From positions 47,275,201 through 47,339,200 of the forward strand of contig OY754470.1 in assembly GCA_963575645.1 (NCBI GenBank): 64,000 bases of DNA. Direction: 5' to 3'. Positions 21,368-33,500 of this stretch are shown here, piece after piece. The notes beneath the pieces are model-generated. The model saw nothing but the letters and a program-made list of their open reading frames with translations. It was not told the origin of the DNA and made no database searches. The translations under genes were made by a program, and so were the position numbers. Numbering within the stretch: the first letter of the stretch is position 1; every line of letters begins with the position of its first letter. The DNA is from Xanthostigma xanthostigma (taxonomy: Eukaryota; Arthropoda; Insecta; Raphidioptera; Raphidiidae).

Positions 21368-21648
21368 TAAGAAGTAACGAATCGTTACTTACAAATTCAT
21401 TTCGTTACTCGCATTTGTCGTATCCTTGTCAGTTCGACTCGTTTGATGCGGTTATACGTTATACGAACGAAGTCATACCGTATCACGTATGCGACAGCAT
21501 CAAGCATATGCTTGATGTTGTTAGTAAACGATTGTATGTCGTATGAAAAGTAACGAGTAACGTAACGATACGAAAGTAACGGGTACTTGTTCTTTAAGTA
21601 ACGAATACATACGGGTACACAATTTCTCGTTACTTTTACAGCTCTAGT
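21368..21648. repeat. TAACG-rich repeat with central palindrome
   Basis: Many GTAACGA/TCGTTAC motifs on both strands surround the palindrome GCATCAAGCATATGCTTGATG centred near 21510. The right side ends CGTTACTTTTACAGCTCTA, a common end of short hAT-type repeats. The overlapping open frames on both strands follow from the symmetry and are not genes. Confidence 0.45.
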
Positions 21649-24022
21649 ATTGACTGTCTGTATCATGTATCCTCTATGTTTAGTATATGCTAGACGTGGA
21701 CTTTACTTACAGCGTTGATTTTATACGGGTATCACTCGAAAACGGCTAACCCGATTTTGATGAAATCTAGTACACATTTGTAAATTAGCACCTAAACTTT
21801 TTATCCGATTACATCGTTAACCCCCAAAGTCTCCTTTCACAAAATAATCAAAAGTAAAAATGGAGTACCGAACATAATATCAATATTAGTACTAGGTCTA
21901 TGTTATATGTTAATGGACATTGGACATGCAAAGTAAGCGAATTTTTCAAGTACCATCAGTGCAAATTCTATACCAGCCCCGTAATGTTGAACAGTTGGTG
22001 ACAGGTTAAATCAAAAGCACTGGTTTTAGTACCTACCTATGTCGGACAATTTGAATGCACGAAAATTTAGATGAAGACACCTACACGAAACATTAGGTAT
22101 ATTATGCTAGTGTGGAGGGGAAACGCCCGCGGGAGATAGGAGATTGAGCCGTTTTACGAAGATAATGAAAAAATCTGAAATAAAGTTTTTTTAATAGATA
22201 TTTTTATGACAAAATTTTCTGTAAAAAAATCAAAACCATTAGGAGATTTATAAAGTTAAAAATTAAAAAAAACTTTTACATGTAGTCTTATGGAAAATAT
22301 GTCAACCTAGCATACAAACGGTACATTTTATTTTTTTGCAAATAACCAAATAATGTCAGCAGTTCCGAAAACTAACTATGTAAAGCATCGATGTCTTACG
22401 CATATTATAATATTTTTTCCCATTTAATTAGGAGGCTTTTAATCAATAAAAAAAATTATTAAATCTTAGCACTTTTCGATTATGGACTTTTATTTTTGAC
22501 AGTTTTAACAATTTTAACTGAATTTTCAACTTTTTAATGATTTAATTTAAATTTTCATTACTTATAATTTCTTTTTTTAATTATTTACTGTAAAAAAATA
22601 TGTAAAATACAGATATTTACATAAATTTATTTTTTTTAACCTAACTTTGTACAAAAAATTTAAAAGTTAGAAATAATTAATAAATATTAAAAAAATATAT
22701 TTATTTATGCTTTCACGGCAATAATATTATTGGTATCATCAACTTATAACCTTTTGTAAAAATTTATTATGGAAAAGTTCCCATTTAGAATTCAACTTAC
22801 TTTTGAATAGGACTGTAACGGATCAACCTCCTTAAATATGCATTTATTTAATTAAAATTAGAGATCCAGGGGGGGCAGCCGCCCCCCTGGGTACGCCCAT
22901 GCGAACGTTCCGTAGATATCGAAGACGAGACGGCTTTAAATGACGAAGACGAACGGTATTATAGAACATTATAGAAACAAGTTGAATATAGATTTCACTT
23001 TAAGATAGTAGACGTTGATGACCTCCGTTGTTGAGCGTCTATAATCTACAATCTATAGATACGTACCGAAACGTATTCAAGTGTCGATCTTAATCATTTA
23101 ATATTATCGTTAAAAATTATAATATTGCGTAGGCGCGAAACCATTATCAAGTTAGATCAGATTCATGCGTATTGCGTACAGGGCAAGAGGGGTGTGCAAT
23201 TTATGATAATAAAATCCAGTTTTAAATCGATAAACGTATGATTTATTTTAACAGCTCCGGATCTAGAGGGGGGGGGGGTAAATTGGGGCACGGTGACATT
23301 GTTTGAAAATATGCCCGTTCGCACGTGCATGTTCACGCAACGTGTCTGCATTACAGACGTAGCTCCGCTTATCCCAGTTATTTATTACAACTTCCCTTCC
23401 ACCAATAACATTGATCCCACTACGGGCGATCGGAATAAGCATAAATGGTGGGGCAATGAATTTTAATAATAATAAATATTTATTTCCCAACAGATATCAA
23501 TCCAATAACACGGAATTACAAATTTCTGAAAATGAATACATGGATATAGTATTTACATAAAAAAACACAACTCAAGTAATAGCAAGTCCATAAAAATGCA
23601 AATATAAGTGTAATTAAGTTAATAACCTAAAAATTAATTTAAATAGTAAAATAAAACATAGCCTATAGCAGTTCCGTAATCATAAGATAAAAAAGTTTCA
23701 TCAAAACTCGTCAAATAGTTTTTAAGTTAAATCCGTGCAAACACAATACATACACACGAAAATTTTATATAATAGCAGGTAGTAAGTATAGATGACAATC
23801 AAATTTGTAACTAACAAATAAATTAAAGAAAAAAAGTAGTTTGTAGAATGCATGCCATCCATATTTTTGACTAGAAAAATTTAAGTTCAATTTGCCCCGA
23901 AATCTTTATAAGATATTCTTATACGTTCAATAATAATTAATAATAATATAAGTATTATATTATTATATTATATACAATATTGCTTATTCAAGTGTGTTGG
24001 CTGTGGTATCTTTCCAAATCTA
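21649..24022. other. Intergenic, no gene found
   Basis: AT-rich. Repeat-like phrases occur at about 21715-21900 (CGAAAACGGCTAACCCGATT) and 22870-22905, where GGGGGGCAGCCGCCCCCC is a short perfect palindrome. At about 22985-23060 there is GTTGAGCGTCTATAATCTAC, also found near 30470 and 33710. Confidence 0.4.
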
Positions 24023-24305
24023 CTTGGTTTCCGGGCTTGTAGGCTGTGGTCCATTGGTATTTTTATCTGACGTTTCGTCTACGACTGCGGTAGACATTAT
24101 CAAAGACGATGTGACAGCGGGCGAAGAAGTGTCCTTCTGGTCGGCTCACAGGTAAGTGCTGTTCTCCTTTTTTTATGCTCAGCGTGCTAGAAAAGGACAC
24201 TTCGTCCGCTGCCACATCGCCTTTGATAACGCCTACCGCAATTGTAAACGAAACATCAGGTAGAAATATAAATGGACCACGGCTTACAAGCCCAGAAACC
24301 AATAA
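24023..24305. mobile_element. Foldback element, GACGTTTCGTC type
   Basis: Left arm 24023-24140 and right arm about 24188-24305 are imperfect reverse complements. They share TTGGTTTCCGGGCTTGTA, GGTAGACATTATCAAAGACG and GAAGTGTCCTT against its reverse. Open frames on both strands mirror each other and come from the inverted repeat. Confidence 0.65.
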
Positions 24306-24805
24306 AAATTACGTATATTTTCTAAAAAAAACTCTTTTTAATTATTTATATTGTTTTTATGCAAAGAAATTATTAAAAAAATAAAAATAAGGGATGACAA
24401 ACATGTAGAACAATATAACTTAAAAAAATAGTTGCTCCACTGATAGTTCGCTGATGAATTCTAGAAAAACACGCTTTGCATTTTATGCATTAGTAAATAG
24501 ATTATGTAACTGCAGAATCAATGACATAATTAAATAATTTAGGGATGTCAAAACCACGATGAAATCAAAATGTACAATATTTTATAGGCGGGTAATTGGT
24601 AATTTTTTTTAAGCCTATCATCATTATAGTACGTTCCGTTTACTGGAGCGGTAAAGCACTGACACAATATATATTTTTTTTAAGATATATCCAACTGTAT
24701 ATGTCCACATACAAGAGAATATCACTTGGGGGGTGGTTTGACCATCTGATATCTGGTCAGTATGAAATATCAAAGCTGGGTCTAAACGACATCACAAAAT
24801 ATCCA

Positions 24806-24886
24806 TGAGCAGAGGTGGGATTCGAACCCACGGCAGTACGATCCAAAGGCCTGCACGCTGACCATTACACCACACTGTCCTCTGAC
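24806..24886 (-). repeat. tRNA-like sequence (SINE head or tRNA relic)
   Basis: On the minus strand GTGGTGTAATGGTCAGCGTG (box A/D-arm like) is followed by GTGGGTTCGAATCCCAC, a perfect T-arm. The anticodon stem does not pair and the acceptor stem is weak. It is therefore a tRNA-derived repeat or relic, not a confident tRNA gene. Confidence 0.5.
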
Positions 24887-24889
24887 ACA

Positions 24890-25836
24890 ATGACCCGTCA
24901 CATGCATAACAATTGTGCCGTTTATATTTCAGTATATGACTCACTCCTTAAATTATGAATTTATACTCTAGGCTCCCATACACAATGCGATCCGCCTCGC
25001 CACATGCGGCGGGGCAGGTCTCGTCGGAAAACCTCACTATTACATTACACATTCATGACTGAGACATCAGTCTAATAATTGAAAATGTCAAATGATAATC
25101 ATGACGACCTTGAACAGTCGCCGATGGCGATCTCAAAGATACTCTCGTGCATGATATCGTCACATTTACAATGATATTTGTCAGTGGCGACTTGTGGGTT
25201 CCAAGGCTGATAAAGTGCAAGGAGAAGATTTGTTCTTATACACATTACACAGGGGCAGGCAGAAATTCTGTTAAGAATCAAATTACATACGATGTTTTTG
25301 ATCTGATTCATTAGTGATATTTCATAGCTATCAGACTGCTTTTGTTCAACATGTGCACACTCTATATTATATACTTCCCTAGGTGACTGACCGTGCTGGC
25401 GTCATTGTTGCCATAGCAACGGACGATACAAGTGCATGTTTTACATTCGCCTGGCAAAGCTCTTCATTGTAGTGTCTATGCTACAATAATTCGTAATTTT
25501 GTTATATAAAATTACGTTTGATTGCGCTGTATATTAAAGTTATTGCTTTTTTAGTAGAATTTGTATTAATCACACAATTTATTTACGGTACTTATTAGAT
25601 ATATAAAAAATATTTTATATGGAAAACGATCTAAAAGAAATATCTACTTCTCCTGGACAGTCGTCCAGAAGCGGAAATCATCTTTTGCGGAGTTTTTATA
25701 GAGCAAATCATTAAGTTTGAATAAATTATTATTGAAAATTAACTTGACCTATGCAATTAGATAATAAGTACCTATATCAACGAGGAATTTGTGTTTCTAT
25801 ATTATTAGGAATGCAAGAATAATGGCCAATTTCATA
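24890..25836. other. Intergenic, no gene found
   Basis: Contains a GC-richer patch near 24975-25030 (CACATGCGGCGGGGCAGG) and otherwise AT-rich sequence. The minus-strand open frame at 25099-25311 has no recognisable domain. Confidence 0.35.
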
Positions 25837-26358
25837 GAAGTTGAACTTGGACAAATTTACTCGTTCGAATAAAATTTACTTTCAATACACCAATCAAAAT
25901 ATTAGGTAGAAAAGTTGCACTAAACTCCTTGCTATTTTTGAAGTTCGCTCAAAAATCCGACCGATTGCGTTGTAAACATCAAAAAAAGTTTTACAAAATA
26001 GTGTTTTATCCTAACCCAATTGCACACAAAAATTCCACTGACTTTAATGTTTTAAAACAATACACTTTACAAAAGGTTAATAAGCAACACATAAATAAAT
26101 TCACAAGAGCAACTGTAGATATTGTACTCCATTTTTATAGGTTAGGTATTATGATCAATGTGGCGGCCATTATTATTTTATCAGGCGAATAAATATTTAG
26201 GTATATACTTTGGAAGTAAGACAAAATAGATTTATACCTGCACTAAACATAAACTATTATGGTTGGTGAATTGAATTATCGCTATTTATTCGGAGGAATA
26301 GTTACCTGAAGAACAAATGAACCGAATAAATAACTACTTACGTTCGGTAAATATGAAT
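25837..26358. mobile_element. Repeat family F, copy 1 (right end intact)
   Basis: Closely related to 47995-48575 over several hundred bases. Shared text includes ATCCTAACCCAATTGCACAC, ACTTTACAAAAGGTTAATAA, TTATTTTATCAGGCGAATAA and TAGTTACCTGAAGAACAAAT. It ends in GTTCGGTAAATATGAA, the reverse complement of the start of the other copy. Between them the two copies show both inverted ends. Confidence 0.65.
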
Positions 26359-26396
26359 AAAAACTAAAAGACTGTATTATTTAAAAAAAAAATAAA

Positions 26397-27083
26397 TTGG
26401 TTGTCTGTAAAGTCGGTTTACGGACGATAGTTTTACGTGATAACGTATTCCGTAATACATAACCTTAACCTCCCAAAATTTGGTTTCAATCCGCTTATCC
26501 TTGGTGTCGGAATGATAAGAAATGTCAAAAGTGACGTTTGCAACTGTCAAAGTATTATGTTCTAATAATAATTAGTTATTCCAATACTTAACTTAGAAGG
26601 CGTTGCATTTCACAAAATACTAATGTCAAAAAATTGAATTAAACATTAGAAATGCAGCCGTTTTCATGTTAAGACAAGACATACGTTATTTTCTAATTTC
26701 CATGTACGGCAAACAAAGACGACCGACCGCGTCGCGCCATGCATTAGACAACATTGTATTTATACAGCTATTTTTCTATATAAATTTGTATAAAAAAACT
26801 GTTTAGGCAAATTCTGTTATACGAAATCTATGTAAAATGTTCTCCTCTTTCGTTTAAGACTGGTTTCAAACCGATCTGATTTAAATTGAGCGAGAAATTA
26901 GCAAAAAGCACGCACAGGGTCAGGCGGAACGTTACGCGTTACGAACGTTAGGTACGTTACGCGTTACGAACGTTAGGAACGTTACGCGTTACGAACGTTA
27001 CACTTTTTCGTGCATGCAGCCGGTGTTTTATCAATTTATAAGATTGGTGATTCATCAATTTATAAGACGTTATCACGTCAAAA
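26397..27083 (-). mobile_element. Helentron-associated (DINE-1-like) element, copy 2
   Basis: Nearly identical to the copy at 10133 in body and ends. The 3' hairpin is at 26403-26425. The internal GTTACGCGTTACGAAC-type array (about 26926-27003) is longer here than in other copies. The 5' end CGTGATAACGTC lies about 115 bp upstream of the putative TATA box of the ABCG gene at 27439. Confidence 0.75.
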
Positions 27084-27195
27084 ATCTTGACGTAAATATT
27101 ATAAAATAAGGTCGCGACATCCCAGCTGAGGGGTCAGTGTTATGAAGTGTACATCCCTGACAGTGGATTTTGTGCGAGTAGAGTTGGCTTGGTGG

Positions 27196-27245
27196 GGATA
27201 TAAAACCAAATCGCAAGAACCTATCGACATAAAACGCGCCAGTCT
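27196..27245 (+). promoter_or_regulatory. Putative TATA promoter of ABCG gene 2
   Basis: GGGGATATAAAACC at about 27195-27208 is followed some 35 bp later by CGCCAGTCTTC, an imperfect arthropod initiator (TCAGT-like). The first ATG in good context is about 200 bp further at 27439. Suggestive only. Confidence 0.4.
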
Positions 27246-27438
27246 TCTAGTTTGTTTACGATATATGAATTAAATTGTTGACAATGCGGGAAACAGCGTG
27301 AAATATACAACTATTTTGGAATTGTGTTTGTATTTATTAACGGAAGCGACAGTGTTTATTGTTAAATATTTTTTATTTGTTGTTGTGGCAAAAGATTATT
27401 GTTTTTAATTTTGTGATTATTTTTGAAAACTGTTAAAA

Positions 27439-27544
27439 ATGTCAGTTAAACGCCAAAGGGCTGTGTTACTTCCATTATTGATGGGTACTCCCATAGATAT
27501 TGAGTTTAAAGATATTACATTCACCACTTCTGATGGGATTAAAG
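27439..27544 (+). CDS. First coding exon of a second ABCG-type transporter
   Basis: ATG (context AAAAATG) opens a 35-codon frame containing LMGTPIDIEFKDITFTTSDG followed by IK. This matches the start of insect ABCG ATPase domains (xxIDIEFxDLTFxV), which comes just before the Walker A exon. A donor AAAG|GTAGGA at 27545 ends it in phase 1. No continuation (IMGPSGAGKS-type Walker A) was found downstream on the + strand, so intron 1 would exceed 36 kb. Its orientation matches the ABCG gene at 5510-12648, so the two may be tandem paralogues. It could also be an isolated relic; the intact start and donor favour a real gene. Confidence 0.7.
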
Positions 27545-29732
27545 GTAGGATATTTTAATCTGATTTTAATTTCTTTTTAATACCTGAAAATTTTAAAAAT
27601 TGAAAAAAACCGAATGGGTAACTATAGGTTAAAGAAATTTGTTCATTATTTATTTGACCCATTCGACCTGCACTGCCCCCGGGCAGTTCTCGATGCCGAA
27701 AACGTCAATAGTTTCGGAAAGCTTATAATAGTGTTGATTTAAATATAAAAAAAAACTATTAATAAAAATATTAATATTAACTTTTTGTCCACAATCCTGC
27801 GATTTTTATTAATAATTATCTCGATGGACACGATATCTAATAGGTATAAAAAAAACTTTGATAAAAAACAACTAAAAAATAGCAAATAGTCAAGTTTTGA
27901 GATCGACACCAAATTAATTATTATCAACAATAACTTTTAATCTAAGTACCAATGTACTTTTATTAAATTAGCGGCGACCTCACAACTTTATTATTTTCTG
28001 ATTTTTTGAATGAAGTTCAATTTTTTATTTTATTGCAATACGTCCTTTGCACATTAAACTAGTAAAAAAGTGAAATTTATGTAAAACCACCTTTTAAAAT
28101 AGAAAAATAATCATCAAAATCGCTTCAGAAATGCCGGAGATACCTATGATAACATACATACAAAATCTTCTGTTGAAGTCTGTTAAAGTTACTGAACCGA
28201 TTTAAATGATAAAACATTATATGGAACCATTCCGTAAACATTCTGAAATAAACATTTTTAAAATCGGTTGATTCCTCGAGAAGCTATGGTAACATAAAAA
28301 ATAATTTAAAAGAAATACTTGAATTGATAAATTAAATCAGACAAAAATTGTGAGATGTGCTAAACGATAATAATTATAAACCAAGAATGGAAAAGCTTTT
28401 TTAAAAGATAATATATTATTTCATTAACAATGTCAAGTGTTGATTTATCTGAATTATTTTGGTAATTTATTGTAAAATGTGCCCTAATCGGTACTTGAGT
28501 CAAATAATGTAATATTTAATTTTTTTTTATAAAATATATATTTTTTATTATGTACAGATATTTTGTATAGATCGGCACTTTACCGTTGAAGTGTGTAAAC
28601 TTTTGTACAGGATATTGCCAGTCATGACCTTTTAATTTATGTGTTTCTTATTTTGAGTTTATAAATCATTGTGGTCATATTATAGCGGTTTTATTCATAT
28701 TATGATCGTGGGTTAATAGCTTCCTTTAAGACAATATCGCCGTGTTAAGCCCAATAGTCGTATTTGCCAAAAGAATAATTTTTGAGATAATAAAGATTTT
28801 ACATTTTATCGATGGGCGAAGCCATCTGCAATTTAGAATTTTATGATTTGCGGTTTCAGTTATAAAATATGAACTAAATATAACTGCGAAAAATGTCTAG
28901 TTAAATGGAAAAGTGATACTAGATAGATACATTTTACCTTATGTAACAATAAAATATGCAAAGAAACATTAAACGTTTAATGGACGAACTTGGCGTTTAT
29001 TATGTAATAAAATAAAAATATTACTCCGGAACGTTTGACAATAAATCAAAACTTAACTACCAACGGAGTGCTGTCAAAATGTTAGATAAAATTTCAAAAC
29101 TAAAAAAGAATCGTATAAGAACTAGTTTCATTGACACTTAAGTAACTCTTCGGGTACAACAGAAATGCTTTCCCAGTGACACTTTTAGTCGCGTCAATGA
29201 ACACTTAAGGTAGTACGAGCACCAAGGCAATTTTAAATAAAAGGCTTGATTTTTTTATGTGAAGTTGGACTAAGTCTAAACCAATTCTGAAAATTTTAGG
29301 GGGGTTGCCCGATTATTTAAATAAATAAATTACTCCAAAAGTAGGCATATTTAACATTGGCTTTATATTAAAACGGTCGATGGATGATATGTTTTCATTG
29401 ATTTCTCCAAAACTAGTCGGTGGAAATTAAAAAAAAACTATTTAAATTAAAGTTAAAACCTTAATAAACTATTGAAAACAAAAAAAAAACCCGTTCTGCC
29501 CGACTAATTAAAAAGATATTTAATCTTTTTAATTAAATATCTTTTTAATTAGTCAGCTACAACGAGTTTTTTCTGTCGTATTAAATATTTTATTCAAGAT
29601 ACGACAATATTTCTTTGACAACATTGAGATAAATCAAAGAACAGTATATATGGCCATGGTCACTGTGGATACGATAAACTACCGAGACAATTTGTTATAA
29701 ACTTATTAGGAGATACGACATTATATTGTGAC
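27545..29732. other. Intron-1 candidate sequence, no exon found
   Basis: AT-rich. A short palindrome of ATTAAAAAGATATTTAATC type lies at about 29500-29560. No ABC-transporter exon, RNA gene or definable transposon. Confidence 0.4.
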
Positions 29733-30032
29733 CAGTGGCGTAACAATAGTGTGGCAGAACGGGCAAAATGCTACGGGACCCTGGCCTAAGGGAGCCCCGG
29801 CCCGAGAGACCATTAGAACAGGAGAAACCTAACATTTGTTACAAAATTTGGTAAAAAATATTAATTTTCTATTTAATCAATTTAAGTTAGGTATTACCTC
29901 AAAAACATACACGAATTATACAATAATATCTACTTTACTTCGTGATTTATAAAGGTGAAACTACAATGTAAAGTTTTTTTATATTAAGGGATGAATTTGC
30001 CACAGGCCTCAGGTGGTATAGTTACGCCACTG
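29733..30032. mobile_element. hAT MITE, CAGTGGCGTAACTATA family, copy 2
   Basis: Ends CAGTGGCGTAACAATA and TATAGTTACGCCACTG. The body closely matches 15117-15512 (GGCAGAACGGGCAAAATG, GGGAGCCCC-GGCCCGAGAG, TTTAAGTTAGGTATTA). The flanks ATTGTGAC and GTTGTAAC agree at six of eight bases. Confidence 0.85.
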
Positions 30033-30493
30033 GTTGTAACAGAAGGACAAACTTTTTTACGCCGAATAAATCGAGGGCAAAAGCCGTATTATATCTATAT
30101 TATACTGATTTTTTAACCGGGCGAAGCCAATAGGCTGCTAATATAGAATAATTATTCAGCTTAAACAATGATAATATTATGTCTATAAATAATGTTACGA
30201 TACTCGCATAATATGAAAAAAATGGCTACATGTGTGACTTTTTTACTAAACAAACAAAACAAAAATGTGCATTTTGTCACTAGCACTGCAAATCATTGTA
30301 ATTTTAATCAATTATTATGTTATCGTGTACACATTTAGCAACTATAATAAGTAATAACATTACATGCAGATGAGTAACGTTCACATGCCTCTATTGAATC
30401 TGAAATTAAGTCGCGGAACAATAAAAGATTCGAGACACAGAGATTCCGTTAAGGCGCTTATGAGCTTCGTTGTCGAGCGTCTATAATCTACAA

Positions 30494-30660
30494 TATAATA
30501 ATAATAATAATGCGTTTAACGTCCGTTTCTCGACTTTCTGTCATAACAGACGCCATTCGCACCATTGCTATTTTCATTCTATCACACTACCCGTTATTTT
30601 CTACAATTTTTCAACTTTAACTTAATTAATAGCAATGGGCGAATTAAGGAATTTTTAGGA
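30494..30660 (-). repeat. SINE-like repeat S, 3' part only
   Basis: Reverse-complement match to the 3' half of the repeat at 56175-56613, including its (ATT)n tail, here TAATAATAATAATAATGCG. The tRNA-like head is missing; the match stops where the hairpin element at 30661 begins. Confidence 0.7.
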
Positions 30661-30900
30661 AATTTAAATCAAACCCAACCATTTAGTACATTATAAAATT
30701 TATATGATATAAAAGCTTGTCGCGAGATTTTTCTGTGTAAATAAACAAGAACACAATATGTAACTTGATCTTGACACAAGTAATTTTAAGAAAAAATGTA
30801 TGTATTTCATTTAAATAAAACACAGGAAAATCTCGCGACAAGCTTTTATGGCATATAAATTGTATAATGTAATAAATGGTTGAGTTTGATGTAATTTAAA
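30661..30900. mobile_element. MITE with about 75-bp inverted ends
   Basis: The arms run inward from AATTTAAATCAAACCCAACC to ATAAAAGCTTGTCGCGAGAT, each with its reverse complement on the other side, around a 70-bp loop. It directly abuts the truncated SINE at 30494-30660. Confidence 0.7.
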
Positions 30901-30997
30901 ATTTATTTTCTTCATTTTAATGAATTAAAATAAAAGCTTGTTTTTAAAAATGTTTTTTTACTATTAATTTTGTTATATTAAAATTGTTATTTTTATT

Positions 30998-31165
30998 TTC
31001 AATAATTATGAATAACGGGAATGCGGACACATAGGTATAATTCTTTCCTTTTATTGCTTACGTTTCATCTTAAATATTGACTTTGTCAAAGCTCAAAAGA
31101 CAATTTTTTAAATTAGAAAATAAAGTTAAACATAAAAAATTATAATTTATTTTCCACTTTAGAAA
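30998..31165. mobile_element. MITE family G, copy 1 (left part only)
   Basis: AATAATTATGAATAACGGGA, then ATGCGGACACATA and TTTATTGCTTACGTTTC, matches both ends of the full element at 62754-63044. The opposite end is not found here, so this copy is truncated. Confidence 0.55.
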
Positions 31166-33213
31166 AATCTCATAAATTTTTTTATTATTTTGTTATTTTT
31201 ATTACGGGATAGGCTTGATCTATTTACATCCAATTACTTGTGTGTACACTAATACGTCATCAATAATAATATTCTTTGTCTGTATTAAGTACGTTTAAAA
31301 AATCGACTAACGATTCGATTAATCGGAGGTCGATCTTCTAACGCCAGATTTAATCGAGAACCGCCTCTAATGCGTTCGAATCGAATCGATTCAGAGGTCG
31401 CTTTTTTGATAGAATCGATATTCCTAGAAATAACAACCGACGTAGATGCGGTATTTTACGACACGCATTTTTATATTTAAATGCTTTATCCTGAATACGA
31501 TTCTGCAAAACAATTCGAATGCGATTAATTGCAATGTTAATGGAATACGGAAAATTGGGTTACTAAACAATTATCCAACTTAGAGAACGTTTGGGTGTGT
31601 TGCAAATTACAATTTCTACGGATGACAAAACTATTAAAATAATTAAGATTTATCTTCCGTAAATCAGTTAAACTTATATTATAATAATTATTATTTATTG
31701 TTCTGTCCTTGTAATAAGCATAATAACCATGTAGATGTTCAAAACGAAAAAAAAAGAAAAAAAGCGATACAGTCGTTTTTTTAATATGAACATTATACCG
31801 GCAAAAAATTAGTAATTTATGTATCTAGGATGCTATGAAACGTATTATCAGTGAGTTGTGACATTTTTAACAGATTACCCCCCCTAGGATTCATCAGGAC
31901 CGCAGACACCCACCACAACAAACGAAAAAAGGGAAATTACCCTCCTCAGGATTCATCACACAACAAACGAAAAAAGACTTTTTTGTTGCGGAAATGAAAA
32001 CACCTTTTTTTTTGCTCTCCAATTGTGCACATTAAGGTTAGGTTGTTAAAAAAAGGTCATATTCGTTTGTTTTTTTTTTTTTGCTCTTGCGCACACGACA
32101 AAATTTTGTTAAAACAAAGGTCATTCGTGGTTAATAAATCTTAAAAAATATATTGATTTTTTTGCTTTACCCCCCCACTCAGAAAAAAATATCTACGTCG
32201 TTCTACCCGGGACGGCTGCTTCGGTTTACCCCCTCTAGAACCGAGGCTGCCCCCCAACCCTAGATCCGGCGCTGATTTTTAATTAAAATAAATGTGTCAA
32301 AATTTTATATATAAATTGTAATGGGACTATATTATTAAGAATGCAAAAATTCTCTTCTTCTATCTAATACTATTTTATGACTACATAATTAGGTTTCAAT
32401 AACCGGTTTTACAAATAATAATGATCTGTTTAAAGAATAGATACCGTACGTGGTAAACAATTAATTTATGGTATAATTTATAGGTTTTTTTTTTGCTCAA
32501 AAAATTCCATTTTATACCTAATTTGAAATAAATTTTTTCTTCATGCAAATTCGTTATTTTTCTTCTAAGTGAAGACAAAACGAACCAAATAAGTAATTTA
32601 TTCAAAAACCTGAGTAAGGTGAGAACTGGGTACGCGAGAAAACTCCCTAAGTGAGAATAATTGCCGAATACCGTCTTTGTATAGTTCCACGAAAAATAAA
32701 GCTGCTTATTCAAGCGGTTGAAGCGTTGAAGTTATTGAACTCCAAGCAGAGTAGGTGAATCTCTTTTTTTTAAAGTAAAACTTCTTTTGGCACGGCTGGA
32801 TAAAATTTATTCATCAGATTGAAAGTGCAATGACGCTTATATTTTATCAGGGACCTACCCCATGTATTATTCAAGGGTACGTGCGTCGGAGGGGGCTCCG
32901 ATGTAAAAAATCAGGAGACCTAGCCCAGCTAAATTGTCAAATTAAATGTTAGCTTTAATTGTTTTCTTCTAGAATAATGATAAATAATGATAAAAAACGT
33001 ATTTTAAATATTATTAAACCTTTTTGTAATATTAATATCTTGTATTATAAAAACTTACACGAAATATAATATACCGTACTAGTGTGACCTGTGCGAATTA
33101 TTCGCACTAAATAAGTATAATAATTGTCACTTTACAAAATTATTTTTTAAATATGATTGCAGGTATTCAATTCGTTTCTAATTTTGCACACTGCTTATAA
33201 CGTTCTTCTTTTT
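31166..33213. other. No gene found
   Basis: AT-rich. C-rich repeat-like text at 31875-31960 includes a CCTCAGGATTCATCA / CCTAGGATTCATCA pair and AACAAACGAAAAAAG twice. CTAGATCCGGCGCTG near 32260 looks like an isolated hAT terminus. The minus-strand open frame at 32396-32713 shows no known domain. Confidence 0.35.
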
Positions 33214-33500
33214 GTTGTATTACAATATGAAGCTCAGATGACAGATCGAAGAAATATTTTACTAAAATTGTCATATAGAGGCGCAAGTAGCAAAAGCGTT
33301 GAGCTAAGCCGTCAGATGGCATCATGCAGCATTGCTGTGACGTTGTTCAGCGTTGCTCGCTGTTTCAAAATTAAAGCCGTTAGATGGCAGTATGCAGTAT
33401 TGTGTCTGTTGTATTACAATATGAAGGTCAGATGACAGATCGAAGTGTTGACGTTGTTTCAAAATTAATGCCGTCAGATGGCAGACGTTTTTCAGCGTTG
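33214..33500 (+). repeat. Imperfect direct repeats, 195-bp spacing
   Basis: TTGTATTACAATATGAAG-CTCAGATGACAGATCGAAG at 33214 recurs at 33409 with one difference. GCCGTCAGATGGCA-type phrases occur three times (about 33309, 33378 and 33469), each near CAGCGTTGCT or TTTCAAAATTAA. A decayed tandem duplication; the small open frame across it is probably not a gene. Confidence 0.5.

Noticed and set aside
24806-24886. Functional tRNA gene on the minus strand
   Set aside because: The T-arm is perfect but no anticodon stem forms, so only a tRNA-like repeat is claimed.
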